NCBI RefSeq assembly: GCF_008087345.1
Contig: NZ_VHIB01000008.1
Coordinates: forward strand, 496,001 to 560,000
Origin: Nocardioides caldifontis
GTDB taxonomy: Bacteria > Actinomycetota > Actinomycetes > Propionibacteriales > Nocardioidaceae
Direction: 5' to 3'
DNA: 64,000 nucleotides
The first letter of the stretch is position 1. Every line of letters begins with the position of its first letter. Shown one piece after another: positions 39,437 through 48,297 of this stretch. The position numbers were made by a program, and so were the translations under genes. A model generated the notes under the pieces. That model was given only the letters and a program-made list of their open reading frames with translations, was not told where the DNA came from and searched no databases.

Positions 39437-40405
39437 CTAGCGGGTGAAGACGATCTTGCCGAAGACGTCGCCGCCGGCCATCGCGGCGAACCCCTTCTCG
39501 GCCTCCTCGAGCGGCAGCGTGCGGTCGATGAGCGGCCGGGTGCCGGTGGCGTCGAGCATCTGCACGAGGGAGGCGAGCTCGGTGCGGGTGCCCATCGTCG
39601 AGCCGATCACGCTGAGCTGGAGGAAGAAGATCCGGGTGAGCTCGGCGTCGTCGACCTTCGGCCCGCTCGTCGTGCCGCTGATCACGATGCGGCCGCCGGG
39701 ACGCAGCGAGCGCACCGAGTGCGACCAGGTTGCGCGGCCGACGGTCTCCATCACCGCGTCGACCTTCACCGGGAGCCGCGCCCCGCTCTCGAACACCTCG
39801 TGGGCGCCGATCTCGAGGGCCCGGGCGCGCTTGGCCTCGTCACGGCTGGTGGCGTAGACCTTCAGCCCCCCGGCGCGGGCCAGGGTGATCAGTGCGGTGG
39901 CGACGCCGCCGCCGGCGCCCTGGACGAGCACCGAGTCGCCCGGCTTGAGCCCGCCCTGCGTGAAGAGCATCCGGTAGGCGGTGAGCCACGCGGTCGGGAG
40001 GCACGCGGCCTCCTCGAAGGAGAGGGACGCGGGCTTGGGCACCACGTTGCGACGGGGTACGGCGACCCGGTCGGCGAACGTCCCCTGGTAGCGCTCGCTC
40101 AGCAGCGACCGCTTGGGGTCGAACGTCTCGTCGCCGGACCAGGAGGGGTCGGAGACCACCGCGTGGACGACCACCTCGTTGCCGTCCTCGTCGACCCCGG
40201 CGGCGTCGCAGCCCAGGATCATCGGGAGCGCCTCCTCGCGGAGCCCGACCCCCTTGAGCGACCAGAGGTCGTGGTGGTTGAGCGAGGTGGCCTTGACGGT
40301 GACCGTCGTCCAGCCGTCGGGCACCTCCGGGTCAGGCCGCTCCCCCAGCGTGAGGCCGGACAGCTGGTCGTCGGAGGAGAACGAGGACGCGTAGACGGCG
40401 AACAT
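39437..40405 (-). CDS. Zinc-type (quinone oxidoreductase-like) MDR dehydrogenase
   Basis: This 322-residue medium-chain dehydrogenase has a GroES-like domain (TSLNHHDLWSLKGVG, LGCDAAGVDEDGNEVVVH) and a Rossmann domain (VLVQGAGGGVATALITLARA). The usual catalytic Cys and structural Zn Cys cluster are not evident, so it may be a zinc-independent quinone or enoyl reductase despite family naming. The substrate is unknown. Confidence 0.82.
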   Translation of the reverse strand: MFAVYASSFSSDDQLSGLTLGERPDPEVPDGWTTVTVKATSLNHHDLWSLKGVGLREEALPMILGCDAAGVDEDGNEVVVHAVVSDPSWSGDETFDPKRSLLSERYQGTFADRVAVPRRNVVPKPASLSFEEAACLPTAWLTAYRMLFTQGGLKPGDSVLVQGAGGGVATALITLARAGGLKVYATSRDEAKRARALEIGAHEVFESGARLPVKVDAVMETVGRATWSHSVRSLRPGGRIVISGTTSGPKVDDAELTRIFFLQLSVIGSTMGTRTELASLVQMLDATGTRPLIDRTLPLEEAEKGFAAMAGGDVFGKIVFTR

Positions 40406-40463
40406 GCTGCGGACCTTACCCAGCAGCCCGCAGCCCGCGGCCCGCAGCCCGCAGGCCGCGGCC

Positions 40464-41660
40464 TCAGCGCCGGGCGACCCCGTCGCGCCGGGCCGCCTCG
40501 GCGACCGCCTCCGCGACGGCCGGACCGACCCGCTCGTCGAACGGCGACGGGACGATGTAGTCCTCCCGCAGCTCGTCGCCGACGAGCCCGGCGAGCGCGT
40601 TCGCGGCTGCCAGCTTCATCCCCTCGGTGATCGCCGAGGCGCGGACGTCGAGGGCCCCGCGGAAGATGCCGGGGAACGCCAGCACGTTGTTGATCTGGTT
40701 GGGGAAGTCCGACCGGCCGGTGGCGACGACCCGGGCGTGCCGGTGGGCCACCTCCGGGAGCACCTCGGGGGTCGGGTTCGCCAGCCCGAAGATGATCGCG
40801 TCGTCGGCCATCGCGGCGACGTGCTCCTCGGGGACGGTGCCGCCGGAGACGCCGATGTAGACGTCCGCGCCGACCAGCGCCTCCGCGAGGCTCCCCTTGC
40901 GGCCGGTCACGTCGGCGGTCTGGGCGGCCAGCGCCCGCTTCACCGGGGTGAGGTCGTGGCGGGAGGAGTGCAGGACGCCCTTGCGGTCGGTGACCGCGAG
41001 GTCCTTGATCCCGGCGGCCAGCAGGATCTTGGCGACGGCGACGCCCGCGGCCCCGGCACCGGAGATGACCACGCGGGTCGAGGCGTGGTCGCGGCCGGTG
41101 AGCTTGAGCGCGCCCTCGAGGGCTGCGAGGGCGACGACCGCCGTGCCGTGCTGGTCGTCGTGGAAGACCGGGATGTCGAGCCGCTCCTTGAGCCGGTCCT
41201 CGATCTCGAAGCAGCGGGGCGCGGAGATGTCCTCGAGGTTGATCCCGCCGAAGCTCGGCGCCAGCCGGGCGACGGTGTCGATGATCTCGTCGGTGTCGGT
41301 GGTGTCCAGGCAGATCGGCACGCCGTCGACGCCGCCGAACTGCTTGAAGAGCACGGCCTTGCCCTCCATCACCGGCATCGCGGCCGACGGGCCGATGTCC
41401 CCCAGCCCGAGCACCGCGGTGCCGTCGGTGACGATCGCGACGGTGTTCGACACCCAGGTGTAGTCGCGGGACAGCTCCGGCTCGGCGGCGATCGCCTCGC
41501 AGACGAGCGCGACGCCCGGCGTGTAGGCGAGCGACAGGTCGTCGCGGTCGTCGAGGGCTACCGTCGAGACGATCTCCATCTTGCCGCCGAGGTGCAGGTC
41601 GAAGACCGGGGTGCCGGCGCGCGGGTGACCGGCGTCGGCGGGCGGGGGCTGGACGGACAT
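40464..41660 (-). CDS. NAD(P)-dependent malic enzyme
   Basis: This 398-residue short-form malic enzyme decarboxylates malate to pyruvate. It has LSLAYTPGVALVCEAIA, DTDEIIDTVARLAPSFGGIN, FHDDQHGTAVVALAAL, VVISGAGAAGVAVAKILL and SDFPNQINNVLAFPGIFRGA. I chose the ATG at 41660, where homology begins; the open frame extends 30 codons upstream. Cofactor preference cannot be read from the sequence with certainty. Confidence 0.93.
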   Translation of the reverse strand: MSVQPPPADAGHPRAGTPVFDLHLGGKMEIVSTVALDDRDDLSLAYTPGVALVCEAIAAEPELSRDYTWVSNTVAIVTDGTAVLGLGDIGPSAAMPVMEGKAVLFKQFGGVDGVPICLDTTDTDEIIDTVARLAPSFGGINLEDISAPRCFEIEDRLKERLDIPVFHDDQHGTAVVALAALEGALKLTGRDHASTRVVISGAGAAGVAVAKILLAAGIKDLAVTDRKGVLHSSRHDLTPVKRALAAQTADVTGRKGSLAEALVGADVYIGVSGGTVPEEHVAAMADDAIIFGLANPTPEVLPEVAHRHARVVATGRSDFPNQINNVLAFPGIFRGALDVRASAITEGMKLAAANALAGLVGDELREDYIVPSPFDERVGPAVAEAVAEAARRDGVARR

Positions 41661-41846
41661 GCGGCGTCTTTCGGTCGGGAGCGTGGCGGAGACGGTCCGA
41701 CGTGCGCGGTGGCGCTGCACCGGGGCTCCGGGCCTGGGATCACCTGGCACCGACCCCGTCGGGTCTGACCGGCTGTCAGTCTCGCACAGCGGACCGGAGC
41801 GCTCGCCGGGCCGCCCGGGTGGCCGCCGTCACACCGTCACACCGGG

Positions 41847-42191
41847 TCAGGGAGCCGCGCGGCTCCGCCGACGCCGCGGCGGCCAGACCCGCAGCAGCAC
41901 CAGCGCCACGACGTCCTCGTCGGCCACGGCACCGACCCGCCAGGAGTCCACGCCGACCCGTGGGTTGTCGCGCTCGACCCACCAGCCCTCGTCCACCCGG
42001 GCGGTGACCCGCTTGACCGCGAGCACGGGGCCCTCCTCCGTCCTCAGCCGTACGACGGCCAGGCGGCCGGTCCTGGGACGGGCACCGTGGAGGCAGAGCA
42101 GTCGGTCGCCGTCGTGCAGCGTGGGCTCCATCGAGCGGCCCCGGACCACGGCGAGCCCCGGCCGGCGGGGCGGGCGTGCCGAGCGCCGCAC
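41847..42191 (-). CDS. sodX: Nickel-SOD maturation protease (S26-type signal peptidase)
   Basis: This 114-residue S24/S26-fold peptidase has the Ser nucleophile in VVRGRSMEPTLHDGD and the Lys in LAVKRVTAR. It lacks a membrane anchor, unlike exported-protein signal peptidases. It diverges from sodN, the arrangement known for SodX, which removes the SodN leader so that nickel can bind. The GTG at 42191 has GAGGAGG 6 nt upstream. The C-terminus is Arg-rich. Confidence 0.9.
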   Translation of the reverse strand: MRRSARPPRRPGLAVVRGRSMEPTLHDGDRLLCLHGARPRTGRLAVVRLRTEEGPVLAVKRVTARVDEGWWVERDNPRVGVDSWRVGAVADEDVVALVLLRVWPPRRRRSRAAP

Positions 42192-42376
42192 GTTAGACCT
42201 CCTCGCCGCGGGGGATGGTGCACCGGGTGGCTCCCCGGTGGACGCGGTCACGGAGTAGTGTCGCAGTCGATCGGACCGCACCACCCTGACGCACTCCCCG
42301 AGCGGACGGCCGCGGGCGGCACCACCGCCGCGAACCGACCGGGCTCGGCCCTCAAGGAACGACGAAAGGACCCTGG

Positions 42377-42778
42377 ATGATCCGGCGACTGTTCGCACCG
42401 ACGATCGACGTCCACGCCCACTGCGACCTGCCCTGCGGTGTCTACGACCCCAACCAGGCCCGCTACGAGGCGGAGTCGATCAAGGCCATCATCGGCAAGG
42501 TCGCGGAGAACGACGACCCCGACTTCCGCACCCGCGCGATCATGATCAAGGAGCAGCGGGCGCAGCTGGTCAAGGAGCACCTCTGGGTGCTGTGGACCGA
42601 CTACTTCAAGCCGCCGCACTTCGAGAAGTACCCCCAGCTCCACCAGCTGTTCAACGAGGCCACCAAGCTGGCCGGCGGCACCGCCAACAAGGCCACGTTC
42701 GACGCGGCCAAGGCCGACGAGCTGATCGCGAAGATCGACGAGATCGCGGAGATCTTCCACGAGACCAAGAAGGCCTGA
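42377..42778 (+). CDS. sodN: Nickel-containing superoxide dismutase
   Basis: This 133-residue precursor has a 14-residue leader (MIRRLFAPTIDVHA) before the mature nickel hook HCDLPCGVY, with H15, C16 and C20 as ligands. It then matches the four-helix Ni-SOD body to the end (FHETKKA). It removes superoxide in the cytoplasm. AAAGGA precedes the ATG. A possible -10, TAGTGT, lies at 42256-42261, downstream of a CACCGG/CCGGTG dyad at 42221-42240. In relatives, nickel represses the alternative Fe-SOD through Nur; no clear Nur box was seen here. Confidence 0.96.
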   Translation: MIRRLFAPTIDVHAHCDLPCGVYDPNQARYEAESIKAIIGKVAENDDPDFRTRAIMIKEQRAQLVKEHLWVLWTDYFKPPHFEKYPQLHQLFNEATKLAGGTANKATFDAAKADELIAKIDEIAEIFHETKKA

Positions 42779-42845
42779 CCACCACGACGGTCGGGGGCGC
42801 GCCGGGAGATCGGCGGGCCCCCGCCGCCTGTCACGGGAGCACCCC

Positions 42846-43232
42846 TTGATCGACGACACCGCCCCGGACGCCGAGCTCCGGCTGCCGGCCGACAGCGCCT
42901 ACCTCGCCGTGCTGCGCACGGCGACGGCCGGGCTGGCGGCCCGCATCAACTTCACCCTCGACGACATCGAGGACCTGCGCATCGCCGTCGACGAGGCCTG
43001 CGCGATCCTGCTGCCGCAGTCGCGGGCGGGCGCCGAGCTGCAGTGCCGGTTCTGGCTCGGCGAGGCGATGATGACGGTCGCGGTGGCCACCTCCTGTGAC
43101 AACCCGCGCCCGCCGGCCGAGCACGGCTTCGCGTGGCGGGTGCTCTCTGCCCTGACCACCCAGGTCAGCTCCTCGGTCGACGGCGACCGGCTGGCGCTCA
43201 CCCTCTCGCGGAGCGCAGGTCGCCACCCGTGA
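42846..43232 (+). CDS. RsbW/UsfX-like anti-sigma factor with degenerate ATP-binding boxes
   Basis: This 128-residue protein is in the position and has the length of an anti-sigma-F GHKL protein. The helix FTLDDIEDLRIAVDEACAILL aligns with the N-box region, but the Asn expected after EAC is missing. The G1 box is not DxGxG (CDNPRPPAEHGFAW). It may therefore bind ATP poorly or not phosphorylate an antagonist. A TTG start is used. Its stop overlaps the start of the sigma factor gene (GTGA), an anti-sigma/sigma operon. Confidence 0.82.
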   Translation: MIDDTAPDAELRLPADSAYLAVLRTATAGLAARINFTLDDIEDLRIAVDEACAILLPQSRAGAELQCRFWLGEAMMTVAVATSCDNPRPPAEHGFAWRVLSALTTQVSSSVDGDRLALTLSRSAGRHP

Positions 43233-44077
43233 GCCCCGCAGACGACACCCGCGCCGGCACCCCGGACGCCGGCGCCGAGCCGGAGACCGAGATCGTCGAG
43301 CAGGCCGAGCCCGACCTGCACAGCCGCACGGCCGCCCTGTTCGCCGCGATGCAGGGCGCCGACAGCGAGTCCGAGGCGGCGCGCGTGCGCAGCGAGCTCG
43401 TCGAGCTCCACCTGCCGCTCGCCGAGTACCTCGCCCGCCGCTTCGGCAACCGCGGCGAGCCGCACGAGGACCTGGTCCAGGTGGCGACGATCGGGCTGAT
43501 CAAGGCGATCGACCGGTTCGACCTCGAGCGCGGGGTCGCGTTCTCGACCTACGCCACCCCGACGATCGTCGGGGAGATCAAGCGCCACTTCCGCGACCGC
43601 GGCTGGACCATCCGGGTCCCGCGCCGGCTGCAGGAGATCCAGGCGGTGATCAACCAGGCCGTCAGCGACCTCGGCCAGGAGCTGGGCCGCTCGCCGACGG
43701 TGGCCGAGCTCGCGCAGCGGGCCGGGATGAGCGAGGAGGAGATCCTCGAGGGGCTGGAGTCGGCGAACGCCTACTCCCCGCTCTCGCTCGACGCCCCGGA
43801 CCCCAGCGGCGAGGTCGGCGCCGTCATCGAGCAGCTCGGCGACTACGACGACGCGCTCGACGCCGTGGTGGACCGCGAGACGGTCAAGCCGCTGCTCGAC
43901 AAGCTCGACGCCCGGGCGAAGCGGATCCTGCTGCTGCGGTTCTTCCGCAACATGACCCAGTCGCAGATCGCCGAGGAGCTCGGCATCTCCCAGATGCACG
44001 TCTCCCGGCTGCTCAGCCGGACCCTGTCCGACCTGCGCAAGGCCCTGGAGGAGCAGCCCACGGGCGTCGACGCCTGA
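43229..44077 (+). CDS. SigB/SigF/SigG-type alternative sigma factor
   Basis: This 282-residue group 3 sigma factor has region 2 (LPLAEYLARRFGNRGEPHED, AIDRFDLERGVAFSTYA), region 3 (EIQAVINQAVSDLGQELGRS) and region 4 helix-turn-helix (MTQSQIAEELGISQMHVSRL). The Asp/Glu-rich N-terminal stretch of about 25 residues is variable. It is translationally coupled to the RsbW-like gene. It probably governs general stress or redox genes, which suits the Ni-SOD neighbour. Confidence 0.93.
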   Translation: MSPADDTRAGTPDAGAEPETEIVEQAEPDLHSRTAALFAAMQGADSESEAARVRSELVELHLPLAEYLARRFGNRGEPHEDLVQVATIGLIKAIDRFDLERGVAFSTYATPTIVGEIKRHFRDRGWTIRVPRRLQEIQAVINQAVSDLGQELGRSPTVAELAQRAGMSEEEILEGLESANAYSPLSLDAPDPSGEVGAVIEQLGDYDDALDAVVDRETVKPLLDKLDARAKRILLLRFFRNMTQSQIAEELGISQMHVSRLLSRTLSDLRKALEEQPTGVDA

Positions 44078-44089
44078 GCGCCGGCGCCC

Positions 44090-44494
44090 TCACTCCTCCG
44101 AGGGCTCGAGGGCGGCCAGTGACTGCGGGTGGAAGATCCCGGCGAGGGCCACGACCGCCACGGCGATCGCGACGACGGCCACCACGGTGGTGTTCCCGCC
44201 CCAGAAGCTCGCTCCGACCATCACCTGGATCAGCTGGGCGAGCACGACGGGGGCCCGGGCCCAGGAGGCGAGCCGCCAGAGGTTCCAGGCGCAGAAGCCC
44301 AGGCCGGCGCCCCAGAGCACGAAGAAGAGGGTCGCGGTCACCGCCAGCGCCAGCGCCTCGCCGCGGGCCTGGCTGGCCTCGACGATGCCGAAGAGGAAGT
44401 AGACCACCGCCTCGACGGCGACCAGGGAGACGGCGACGGCCAGGGGGGCGGGGACCCGGTGCCGGGGGTCTCTCGAGGTGGGCGCAGAGGTCAC
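44090..44494 (-). CDS. Uncharacterised four-helix membrane protein
   Basis: This 134-residue protein has four hydrophobic segments at about residues 18-38, 50-70, 82-97 and 102-122. It has no recognised domain. It converges on the sigma factor gene with a 12-bp gap. The conserved-looking WRLASWARAPVVLAQLIQVM segment occurs in several small actinobacterial membrane proteins of unknown role. Confidence 0.65.
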   Translation of the reverse strand: MTSAPTSRDPRHRVPAPLAVAVSLVAVEAVVYFLFGIVEASQARGEALALAVTATLFFVLWGAGLGFCAWNLWRLASWARAPVVLAQLIQVMVGASFWGGNTTVVAVVAIAVAVVALAGIFHPQSLAALEPSEE

Positions 44495-44811
44495 GTCGAT
44501 CGATCGTACGGGGGTGGGACACCCCTTCGGCGGTCGGCGGGGAGAAACGCCGCGGATCCCGTTGTGATGAAAGTGACCAGGACGGGGTATTGATCCTCGA
44601 CCACGAAGTTGACAACATCGACCGAGTCGCTGGTCGAGGGTGCACGCCCTCGAGGCCTCGCAGGCCCGACCAGTCGACCCTCCAACCAGCCGCCGGTGCG
44701 CGGGACAATCGGGGGTTCGCGCGACGTTTCACAAGGACGTCGCTCGAAGGGCATGTCCGTGGCCGACGTTCACGGGTCGGCTCGAACGGACCAGAGAAGG
44801 AGCATTCCGCC
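44495..44811 (+). promoter_or_regulatory. whiB1 upstream region (317 bp without a gene)
   Basis: There is no credible coding frame. The region holds a lower-GC patch with TTGACA at 44609-44614 and TATTGAT at 44589-44595, possible promoter elements for whiB1. An AGAAGGAG ribosome site lies just before the whiB start. A clear CRP site, as described for mycobacterial whiB1, was not found. Confidence 0.4.
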
Positions 44812-45063
44812 ATGGATTGGCGCCACCGTTCCGCGTGCCTCGAAGAGGACCCGGAGCTGTTCTTCCCGATCGGCAACACCGGTCCGGCCATCCTCCAGAT
44901 CGAGGAGGCCAAGCAGGTGTGCCGTCGGTGCGAGGTGCGCGAGCAGTGCCTCGCCTGGGCGCTCGAGGCAGGCCAGGACCACGGCGTGTGGGGCGGCCTC
45001 AGCGAGGACGAGCGCCGGGCGCTCAAGCGACGCAACGCCCGCCAGCGGGTGCGCACCGCCTGA
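44812..45063 (+). CDS. whiB1: WhiB-family iron-sulfur regulator, WhiB1/WblE type
   Basis: This 83-residue protein binds a [4Fe-4S] cluster through four Cys (SACLEED, then VCRRCEVREQC) and has the GVWGG turn and a basic C-terminus (RRALKRRNARQR). The start MDWRHRSACLEEDPELFFP is the WhiB1/WblE signature. In mycobacteria WhiB1 is NO-sensitive and binds the primary sigma factor. It is back to back with pdtaS, as in mycobacteria. Confidence 0.95.
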   Translation: MDWRHRSACLEEDPELFFPIGNTGPAILQIEEAKQVCRRCEVREQCLAWALEAGQDHGVWGGLSEDERRALKRRNARQRVRTA

Positions 45064-45069
45064 CCCCCC

Positions 45070-46539
45070 TCACCCCAGCGGTACGTCGAGCACGGCCCGG
45101 GTCCCGGTCGGCTCGGCCGGCCCCAGCGCGATCCGCCCCCCGAGCTCGCTCTCCACGAGCGTCCGGACGATCGCGAGCCCGAGGCTGTCCGAGCTGAGGA
45201 CGTCGAACCCGGGCGGCAGCCCCCGCCCGTCGTCGATGACCTCGACCTCGAGCCGCTCCCCCTCCGGGCCCGTGCGCCGGGCGGTCACCGTGATGTGGCC
45301 CGGACCTGCGTCGAAGGCGTGCTCGGTGGCGTTCTGGAGAAGCTCGGTCAGCACCATCGCCAGCGGGGTGGCCACCTCCCCCGGCACCACGCCGAAGCTG
45401 CCGATCCGGGCCGACGAGGGCGCCTCGGCGGTCGACCCCACGTCGACCACCATCAGCCGCAGCCGGTCGGCGATCTCGTCGAAGTCGACCGACTCGTCGA
45501 TCGACTGGCTCAGCGTCTCGTGGACGAGGGCGATCGACCCGACCCGGCGTACCGCCTCCTCGAGCGCGGTGCGGGCCTCGGGCGCGGTCAGCCGCCGGGC
45601 CTGGAGCCGCAGCAGCGCCGCGACGGTCTGCAGGTTGTTCTTCACCCGGTGGTGGATCTCGCGGATCGTGGCGTCCTTGGTGACCAGCTCCCGGTCCCGG
45701 CTGCGCAGGTCGGTGACGTCGCGGAGCAGCACGAGCGCCCCGATGTGGTCGTCGTCCGAGCGCAACGGCACCGTCCGCGCGATGACCACCGTGGAGCCGT
45801 CGCCCATCTCGGTGTCCCGCGGCACCCGCCCGCCCAGCACCGCGCTGAGGGTCTCCTCGTCGGTGCGTTGCGCCGCCGGGATCAGCGCGCGGGTGGTGGA
45901 CGCGAGGTCGAGGCCGGCGAGGTCGGTGGTCAGCCCGAGCCGCCGGTAGACCGAGAGCGCGTTGGGGCTGGCGTAGGTCACCGTGCCCCCGGCGTCGACC
46001 CGGACGAAGCCGTCGCCCACCCGCGGGGAGTCGGTGTGGTCGGAGCGCTGGCCGGGGTAGGGGAACTGGCCGCGGCTGATCATCTGGGTGAGGTCCGCGG
46101 CGGTCTGGAGGTAGGCCAGCTCGAGGCGCGACGGGGTGCGCACGCCGAGCAGGTTGGTGTTGCGGGCGATCACCGCGAGCGCCCGCCCCTGGCGGCACAC
46201 CGGGATCGCCTCGACCCGCACCGGCACCGCGTCGCGCCACTCCGGGTCGCCGTCCCGGACCACCCGCTGCTCGCGCAGGGCGGTGTCGATCAGGGCCCGC
46301 TGCCCCCGCGGCAGGAAGCTGCCCACCAGGTCGTCGACGTGGGCGGTCGGGCCGGTGGTGGGGCGCATCTGCGCGGCGGCCCAGAAGCCGCTGCCGTCGC
46401 TGGCCGGGAGCCACAGGACGAGGTCGGCGAAGGAGAGGTCGGCGATGATCTGCCAGTCGGCGACGAGCAGGTGCAGCCAGGCGACGTCCTCGTCGGAGAG
46501 CGCGGTGTGGGCCCGGGCCAGGCCGCTCAGTGTCGCCAC
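45070..46539 (-). CDS. pdtaS: PdtaS-type cytosolic sensor histidine kinase (HisKA_2)
   Basis: This 489-residue soluble kinase starts with a GAF-like domain (HLLVADWQIIADLSFADLVL), followed by a PAS domain, then the HisKA_2 helix with IREIHHRVKNNLQTVAALL and ATPase boxes NATEHAF, DDGRGLP and LGLAIV. It lacks membrane helices. PdtaS phosphorylates the ANTAR regulator PdtaR in relatives; no pdtaR gene lies here. The GTG at 46539 is chosen by homology. Confidence 0.92.
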   Translation of the reverse strand: MATLSGLARAHTALSDEDVAWLHLLVADWQIIADLSFADLVLWLPASDGSGFWAAAQMRPTTGPTAHVDDLVGSFLPRGQRALIDTALREQRVVRDGDPEWRDAVPVRVEAIPVCRQGRALAVIARNTNLLGVRTPSRLELAYLQTAADLTQMISRGQFPYPGQRSDHTDSPRVGDGFVRVDAGGTVTYASPNALSVYRRLGLTTDLAGLDLASTTRALIPAAQRTDEETLSAVLGGRVPRDTEMGDGSTVVIARTVPLRSDDDHIGALVLLRDVTDLRSRDRELVTKDATIREIHHRVKNNLQTVAALLRLQARRLTAPEARTALEEAVRRVGSIALVHETLSQSIDESVDFDEIADRLRLMVVDVGSTAEAPSSARIGSFGVVPGEVATPLAMVLTELLQNATEHAFDAGPGHITVTARRTGPEGERLEVEVIDDGRGLPPGFDVLSSDSLGLAIVRTLVESELGGRIALGPAEPTGTRAVLDVPLG

Positions 46540-46594
46540 CGGGCCAGCGTAGGCGGGCGGCGGGCGGTGGGTACCCGCAGGTAGGTTGCCTGCC

Positions 46595-48295
46595 ATGACC
46601 GACACCGCGACCCCGGAGCAGCCGTCCGCCACCCCCGCCGAGGAGGGGACGGTGGAGGCCCACAGCGGCGCCCACGCCGTCGCCGTCGCCGCCTCCCACG
46701 GCGTCGACACCATGTTCACGCTGTCGGGGGCCCACGTGTTCCCGATGTACGACGGAGCGGTGCACGCCGATCCCCCGATGCGGCTCCTCGACGTGCGCCA
46801 CGAGCAGACCGCGGTCTTCGCGGCCGAGGCGGTCGGCAAGCTGACCCGCACCCCGGGGCTGGCGGTGCTGACCGCCGGGCCGGGCGTCACCAACGGCATC
46901 AGCCCGATCACCCAGGCGTACTTCTCCGGGGCCCCACTCGTGGTCGTCGGCGGCCGCGCCCCGGACAACCGGTGGGGCTCGGGCAGCCTGCAGGAGATCG
47001 ACCACCTGCCGCTGGTCTCCCCCGTCACCAAGTCGGCGCGCACCGTGCACGACGCCGCCGACGTCGCCGCCGAGGTCGACCACGCGTTCAGGGTGGCCCG
47101 CTCGCCGCACCGGGGCCCGGCCTACCTCGACGTGCCGATGGACGTGTTCTTCGAGACCCGGGCGGTCTCGCGTCCGACGTACTCCGGGATCGAGCGGGTG
47201 GCTCCCGACGACGAGGCGGTCCAGGAGGTCGCCGAGCTCCTCTCGCAGGCCGCCCGGCCGGTGCTGGTGCTCGGCAGCGACGTGTGGGCCGACGGCGCCG
47301 AGGAGGCAGCCCTGCGGCTGGTCGAGGAGGCCGGCCTCCCGGCGATCACCAACGGCATGGGGCGCGGGGTCGTCCCCGGCGGCCACCCGCTGCTGGTCAC
47401 CAAGGCGCGCGGCAAGGCGCTCGGCACCGCCGACCTGGTCGTGGTCGTCGGCACCCCGCTGGACTTCCGGCTCTCCTACGGCTCCTTCGGCGGCAAGGAC
47501 GGCGCTGCTCCCGCGCGGGTCGTCCACGTCGCCGACGCCGCCGACGGGATTGCCGGCCACGCCGACCTCGCCGCGTCGGTCTCCGGCGACCTGACCGCGG
47601 TGCTCGAGGGGGTGCTCGCCGCGCTCCAGCAGCAGCTCCGCAAGCCCGACTGGTCCGGCTGGGTCACCGACCTGCAGTCCGCCGTCGCAGCGGCCGCGGA
47701 GCGCGACCGGGCGCTGCTCACCGCGGAGGCCGACCCGATCCACCCGGCCCGGATCTACGGCGAGCTGCTGCCGCGGCTCGCGGAGGATGCGGTCGTGATC
47801 GGCGACGGCGGCGACTTCGTGTCGTTCGCGGGCAAGTACGTCGAGCCGGCGCGCCCGGGCGGCTGGCTCGACCCGGGCCCGTACGGCTGCCTCGGCGCCG
47901 GGATGGGCGCCGCGATCGCGGCCCGGCTGAGCCGCCCCTCGTCCCAGGTGGTCCTGCTCCTCGGCGACGGCGCGGCCGGGATGTCGCTGATGGACGTCGA
48001 CACGCTGGTCCGCCACCGGCTGCCGGTGGTCATGGTCTGCGGCAACAACTCGGCGTGGGCCCTGGAGAAGGGGCCCATGCAGATGCTCTACGGCTACGAC
48101 GTGATCGCCGACCTCGCTCCGCGGACCCGCTACGACGAGATCGTCACGACGCTCGGCGGTGGCGGCGAGATGGTCACCGACCCGAAGGAGATCGGCCCCG
48201 CGCTCGACCGGGCCTTCGCCTCGGGGGTGCCCTACCTCGTCAACGTGATCACCGACGTCAACGCCACCTACCCCCGCAACACCTTCGGGATCTGA
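46595..48295 (+). CDS. Acetolactate-synthase-like thiamine diphosphate enzyme
   Basis: This 566-residue protein has the three-domain ALS fold. The catalytic Glu lies in RHEQTAVFAAEAVGKL, the FAD-like domain in the middle, and the TPP motif is GDGAAGMSLMDVDTLVRHRL to CGNN. The specific reaction is uncertain: catabolic acetolactate synthase, oxalyl-CoA decarboxylase or another decarboxylase. A thioesterase gene follows 2 bp later, which suggests CoA chemistry. The ATG at 46595 fits homologues. Confidence 0.85.
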   Translation: MTDTATPEQPSATPAEEGTVEAHSGAHAVAVAASHGVDTMFTLSGAHVFPMYDGAVHADPPMRLLDVRHEQTAVFAAEAVGKLTRTPGLAVLTAGPGVTNGISPITQAYFSGAPLVVVGGRAPDNRWGSGSLQEIDHLPLVSPVTKSARTVHDAADVAAEVDHAFRVARSPHRGPAYLDVPMDVFFETRAVSRPTYSGIERVAPDDEAVQEVAELLSQAARPVLVLGSDVWADGAEEAALRLVEEAGLPAITNGMGRGVVPGGHPLLVTKARGKALGTADLVVVVGTPLDFRLSYGSFGGKDGAAPARVVHVADAADGIAGHADLAASVSGDLTAVLEGVLAALQQQLRKPDWSGWVTDLQSAVAAAAERDRALLTAEADPIHPARIYGELLPRLAEDAVVIGDGGDFVSFAGKYVEPARPGGWLDPGPYGCLGAGMGAAIAARLSRPSSQVVLLLGDGAAGMSLMDVDTLVRHRLPVVMVCGNNSAWALEKGPMQMLYGYDVIADLAPRTRYDEIVTTLGGGGEMVTDPKEIGPALDRAFASGVPYLVNVITDVNATYPRNTFGI

Positions 48296-48297
48296 GC

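Noticed and set aside
40406-40463. CCGCAGCCCGCGGCC-type direct repeats between the dehydrogenase and malic enzyme genes
   Set aside because: It is a short low-complexity stretch with no second locus in the window. It is not a CRISPR or a defined element.
42192-42376. Nur box in the sodX-sodN gap
   Set aside because: No TTGC-N5-TTGCAA-like pattern is present. Only a generic CACCGG/CCGGTG dyad is visible.
44495-44811. CRP site upstream of whiB1, as in mycobacteria
   Set aside because: The best candidate, TGTGATGAAAGTGACC, keeps only one half-site.
47926-47945. TGAGCCGCCCCTCGT, a 15-bp match to the dispersed repeat inside the ALS-like gene
   Set aside because: It lacks the TGGCG end, lies in a conserved coding stretch (LSRPSSQVV) and is expected by chance or codon use in this GC content.
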